NCBI GenBank assembly: GCA_023227685.1
Contig: JALNVG010000003.1
Location: forward strand, 1 to 34,417
Reading direction: 5' to 3'
Source of the DNA: Bacteroidaceae bacterium
Lineage (GTDB): Bacteria > Bacteroidota > Bacteroidia > Bacteroidales > Bacteroidaceae
Length of the DNA: 34,417 nucleotides
The notes beneath the pieces were generated by a model, which made no database searches, was not told the DNA's origin, and saw only the letters and a program-made list of their open reading frames with translations. The stretch's first letter is position 1, and every line of letters begins with the position of its first letter. Positions 31,958 through 34,417 of this stretch are shown piece by piece. Made by a program: the position numbers and the translations under genes.

Positions 31958-33109
31958 ATGGATAAAAATAGTAAAATATATGTGGCCGGGCATCACGGAT
32001 TGGTGGGTTCAGCTATCTGGAATAATTTAAAGAATAAAGGATATGTCAATTTGGTTGGTAAGTCTCACAAAGAATTGGATTTGCTTGATGGCGCAGCTGT
32101 CAAAAAGTTTTTTGATGACGAACAACCGGAATACGTGATTCTTGCAGCCGCATTCGTAGGAGGTATTATGGCCAACAGTCTTTACCGTGCTGATTTTATC
32201 TACCGCAATCTTCAAATTCAACAAAATGTAATAGGTGAAGCTTTCCGTCATCAGGTAAAGAAATTGTTATTCTTGGGTAGTACGTGTATCTATCCTAAGA
32301 ATGCTCCACAACCGATGAAAGAAGATGCACTACTTACTTCTCCCCTGGAATATACCAACGAGCCATATGCCATGGCCAAAATAGCCGGCTTGAAGATGTG
32401 TGAGAGCTTTGATATGGAATACGGTACGAATTATATCGCTGTAATGCCAACAAATTTATATGGCCCGAACGATAACTTCGATTTGGTAACAAGCCATGTG
32501 ATGCCTGCCATGATTAGAAAGATGATTCTGGCTGATGCACTCAAGCGTGAGGATTGGAAAATGCTCACGACAGATTTGAATCATTTGCCGGTGGAAGGAG
32601 TGAATGGTACTTCTTCAAAGGAAGATATAATAGCTGTTTTAGGCAAGTACGGTATCTTTTCTGATCATCTGGAACTTTGGGGTACGGGCAAACCTTTGCG
32701 TGAATTTCTTTGGAGCGAAGAGATGGCCGATGCATCTGTTTTTGTATTAGAACATGTTGATTATAAAGATTTGAACGGTTTGCCAGAGGAAATGCAGGGC
32801 ATGACGACAACACAACTCCATGAGGCCGGTTATAAAATTCCGGAAGTGCGCAATTGTCATATTAACGTGGGAACAGGCAAGGAACTGACTATCGGTGAAT
32901 TGGCTGAGTTGATTAAAAAAACAATCGGTTATAAAGGTGAAGTCCATTGGGATGCTTCCAAGCCAGACGGTACAATGAGAAAACTGATTGATGTAAGCAA
33001 ATTACATCGGTTGGGTTGGCACCATAAGATTGAGATCGAAGAGGGGGTAAGTAAGTTGTATGACTGGTATGAGCATTCTTTGAAGTCGGATGAAAAGCCG
33101 AGACGTTGA
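31958..33109 (+). CDS. fcl: GDP-L-fucose synthase
   Basis: SDR epimerase-reductase that converts GDP-4-keto-6-deoxymannose to GDP-L-fucose with NADPH. 383 residues from ATG 31958 (MDKNSKIYVAGHHGLVGSAI). Motifs: GHHGLVGS nucleotide loop, FLGSTCIYP with catalytic Ser and Cys, and NEPYAMAKIAG with Tyr-x-x-x-Lys. It is longer than E. coli Fcl (321 residues), mostly through an insert after SHVMPAMIRKM (about residues 190-225) and another near GLPEEMQGMTTTQLHEAGY. ATG 31943 overlaps the end of gmd and ATG 31955 is also possible. It directly follows gmd, so fucose supply for surface glycans is the likely output. Confidence 0.94.
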   Translation: MDKNSKIYVAGHHGLVGSAIWNNLKNKGYVNLVGKSHKELDLLDGAAVKKFFDDEQPEYVILAAAFVGGIMANSLYRADFIYRNLQIQQNVIGEAFRHQVKKLLFLGSTCIYPKNAPQPMKEDALLTSPLEYTNEPYAMAKIAGLKMCESFDMEYGTNYIAVMPTNLYGPNDNFDLVTSHVMPAMIRKMILADALKREDWKMLTTDLNHLPVEGVNGTSSKEDIIAVLGKYGIFSDHLELWGTGKPLREFLWSEEMADASVFVLEHVDYKDLNGLPEEMQGMTTTQLHEAGYKIPEVRNCHINVGTGKELTIGELAELIKKTIGYKGEVHWDASKPDGTMRKLIDVSKLHRLGWHHKIEIEEGVSKLYDWYEHSLKSDEKPRR

Positions 33110-33148
33110 TTGAGATAAGTTTTATATTTCAAAATTAATGACTATATT

Positions 33149-34036
33149 ATGAAAGGTATCATCTTGGCTGGCGGAAGCGGTACTCGCCTTTATCCTATTA
33201 CAAAAGGAGTGAGCAAGCAGCTTTTGCCTATTTTTGATAAACCGATGATTTATTATCCTATCTCGGTGTTAATGTTGGCCGGTATCCGCGAAATTCTGGT
33301 GATTTCTACTCCTTATGATCTCCCTGGTTTTAAACATCTGCTGGGTGATGGTAGTGATTACGGTATTTCTTTTTCTTATGCCGAACAACCGTCGCCCGAT
33401 GGATTGGCACAGGCTTTCATCATCGGTGAAAAATTTATTGGCAATGATGCTGTTTGTTTGGCTTTGGGAGATAATATCTTCTATGGTCAAAGTTTCACCC
33501 GTATGTTGAAAGAATCTGTTCGCTTGGCTGAAGAGAAGAACGAAGCAACAATTTTCGGCTATTGGGTAGATGATCCCCAACGTTATGGTGTAGCCCAATA
33601 TGATAAGGAAGGAAATTGTTTGAGCATTGAGGAGAAACCGGAACATCCGAAATCAAATTATGCGGTGGTTGGATTGTATTTTTATCCCAATAAGGTAGTT
33701 GATGTGGCGAAACATATCAAACCGTCGGCCCGCGGAGAGTTGGAAATTACAACAGTCAATCAAGTCTTTCTGCATGATAAGGAGTTGAAAGTACAGACCC
33801 TTGGTCGTGGTTTCGCATGGCTGGATACGGGGACGCATGACTCTCTGTACGAAGCTTCTACTTTTATCGAAGTGATTCAAAAAAGGCAAGGCTTGGAAGT
33901 GGCTTGTTTGGAGACGATAGCATATAGCAGAGGTTGGATTTCTAAAGAAAAATTGATAGAGTTGGCCCGTCCGATGTTGAAAAATAAATATGGTCAGTAT
34001 CTGATGAAAGTGGCCGAAAAAAAATATAATAGTTAA
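33149..34036 (+). CDS. rfbA: Glucose-1-phosphate thymidylyltransferase
   Basis: Makes dTDP-glucose from dTTP and glucose-1-phosphate, first step of dTDP-L-rhamnose synthesis. 295 residues, normal length. The N-terminal nucleotidyltransferase signature GGSGTRLYPITKGVSKQLLP is intact, followed by KPMIYYPISVLMLAGIREI, LALGDNIFYG and the sugar-phosphate binding EEKPEHPKSNYAVVGLYFYP; the C-terminal helix bundle ends ARPMLKNKYGQYL. It lies 39 nt after fcl and 1 nt before rfbC, so one operon makes both fucose and rhamnose donors. Confidence 0.97.
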   Translation: MKGIILAGGSGTRLYPITKGVSKQLLPIFDKPMIYYPISVLMLAGIREILVISTPYDLPGFKHLLGDGSDYGISFSYAEQPSPDGLAQAFIIGEKFIGNDAVCLALGDNIFYGQSFTRMLKESVRLAEEKNEATIFGYWVDDPQRYGVAQYDKEGNCLSIEEKPEHPKSNYAVVGLYFYPNKVVDVAKHIKPSARGELEITTVNQVFLHDKELKVQTLGRGFAWLDTGTHDSLYEASTFIEVIQKRQGLEVACLETIAYSRGWISKEKLIELARPMLKNKYGQYLMKVAEKKYNS

Positions 34037-34037
34037 T

Positions 34038-34417
34038 ATGAATGTTATAAAAACAGCCATTGAAGGTGTTGTTATTCTTGAGCCCCGTGTCTTTGAAGAT
34101 GTGCGGGGGTATTTTTATGAGACATATAATCAGAAAGAATTTGATGAAAAGGTTGCTCCGATCCGTTTTATTCAGGACAATGAGAGCAAATCGTCTTATG
34201 GTGTGTTGAGGGGTTTGCATTTTCAGAAGGCACCGTATTCGCAGAGCAAGTTGGTTAGGGCCATGAAAGGAGCTGTGCTTGATGTTGCAGTTGATATTCG
34301 TAAGGGTTCGCCCACTTTCGGCAAATATGTATCAGCTTTGCTGACAGGTGAAAATCGTAAACAGTTTTTTATTCCTCGCGGGTTTGCACATGGCTTTTCG
34401 GTATTGAGTGATGAGGT
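34038..34417 (+). CDS. rfbC: dTDP-4-dehydrorhamnose 3,5-epimerase, N-terminal part (runs off window)
   Basis: Open reading frame from ATG 34038 to the window end, 126 codons visible of an expected ~180. The cupin-fold epimerase inverts C3 and C5 of dTDP-4-keto-6-deoxyglucose. Recognised segments: GVVILEPRVFEDVRGYFYET, RFIQDNESKSSYGVLRGLHF with the catalytic-base His, KGAVLDVAVDIRKGSPTFG, and IPRGFAHGFSVLSDE. It begins 1 nt after the rfbA stop, consistent with translational coupling. rfbB and rfbD are not in view and may follow. Confidence 0.95.
   Translation, partial: MNVIKTAIEGVVILEPRVFEDVRGYFYETYNQKEFDEKVAPIRFIQDNESKSSYGVLRGLHFQKAPYSQSKLVRAMKGAVLDVAVDIRKGSPTFGKYVSALLTGENRKQFFIPRGFAHGFSVLSDE

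Overview
The window is a 34.4-kb stretch of chromosome from a low-GC member of the Bacteroidota, most likely order Bacteroidales. The grounds are gene content (lysC-lysA, a Bacteroides-type galM-transporter-galK-manA block, iorAB with a phenylacetate-CoA ligase, DUF-type lipoproteins, a Lys-rich IF3 tail) and promoters. Most promoters fit the Bacteroidota primary-sigma consensus, TTTG, about 19-21 nt, then TAnnTTTG, and recognisable Shine-Dalgarno sequences are almost absent. I see no transposase, integrase, CRISPR array, tRNA or rRNA gene. It reads as core chromosome running into a surface-polysaccharide locus at the right edge.

Layout. 1-1703: end of aspartate kinase and diaminopimelate decarboxylase (lysine/DAP pathway). 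1777-4413: lipoprotein, murB and an MBL-fold hydrolase, tightly packed. 4495-6132: a membrane-anchored protein of unknown function with a textbook promoter. 6293-9898 (minus): galactose operon galM, sugar transporter, galK. 10156-11127: manA, divergent from it. 11194-12065 (minus): three-gene envelope-stress-like cassette (YtxH, holin-like membrane protein, small basic protein). 12250-16413: envelope proteins (SPOR lipoprotein, YjbH-like putative barrel, lipoprotein with a His-rich tail, OmpA-family protein). 16591-19693: ruvX, def and a large TPR protein. 19779-23206: thrS, infC, rpmI, rplT. 23360-23542: a structured non-coding RNA with its own promoter and terminator, probably the Bacteroidales-1/6S-type RNA. 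23568-27071 (minus): iorA, iorB, paaK for aryl-pyruvate/aryl-acetate metabolism. 27155-28186 (minus): mltG. 28187-28746: gene-free, holding an elaborate inverted and direct repeat. 28747-29934 (minus): Bcr/CflA-type efflux transporter. 30181-30711: macrodomain protein. 30865-34417: gmd, fcl, rfbA and the start of rfbC, making GDP-L-fucose and dTDP-L-rhamnose precursors for surface glycans.

The most interesting non-coding signals are the 23360-23542 RNA, whose predicted fold is a closing stem, large central bubble and apical domain; an A-B-A'-B' pseudoknot-like arrangement between rpmI and rplT; the ~120-bp repeat element at 28510-28630; and a three-arm alternative hairpin between two convergent genes at 6197-6273. 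None was checked by computation; the pairings were read by eye.
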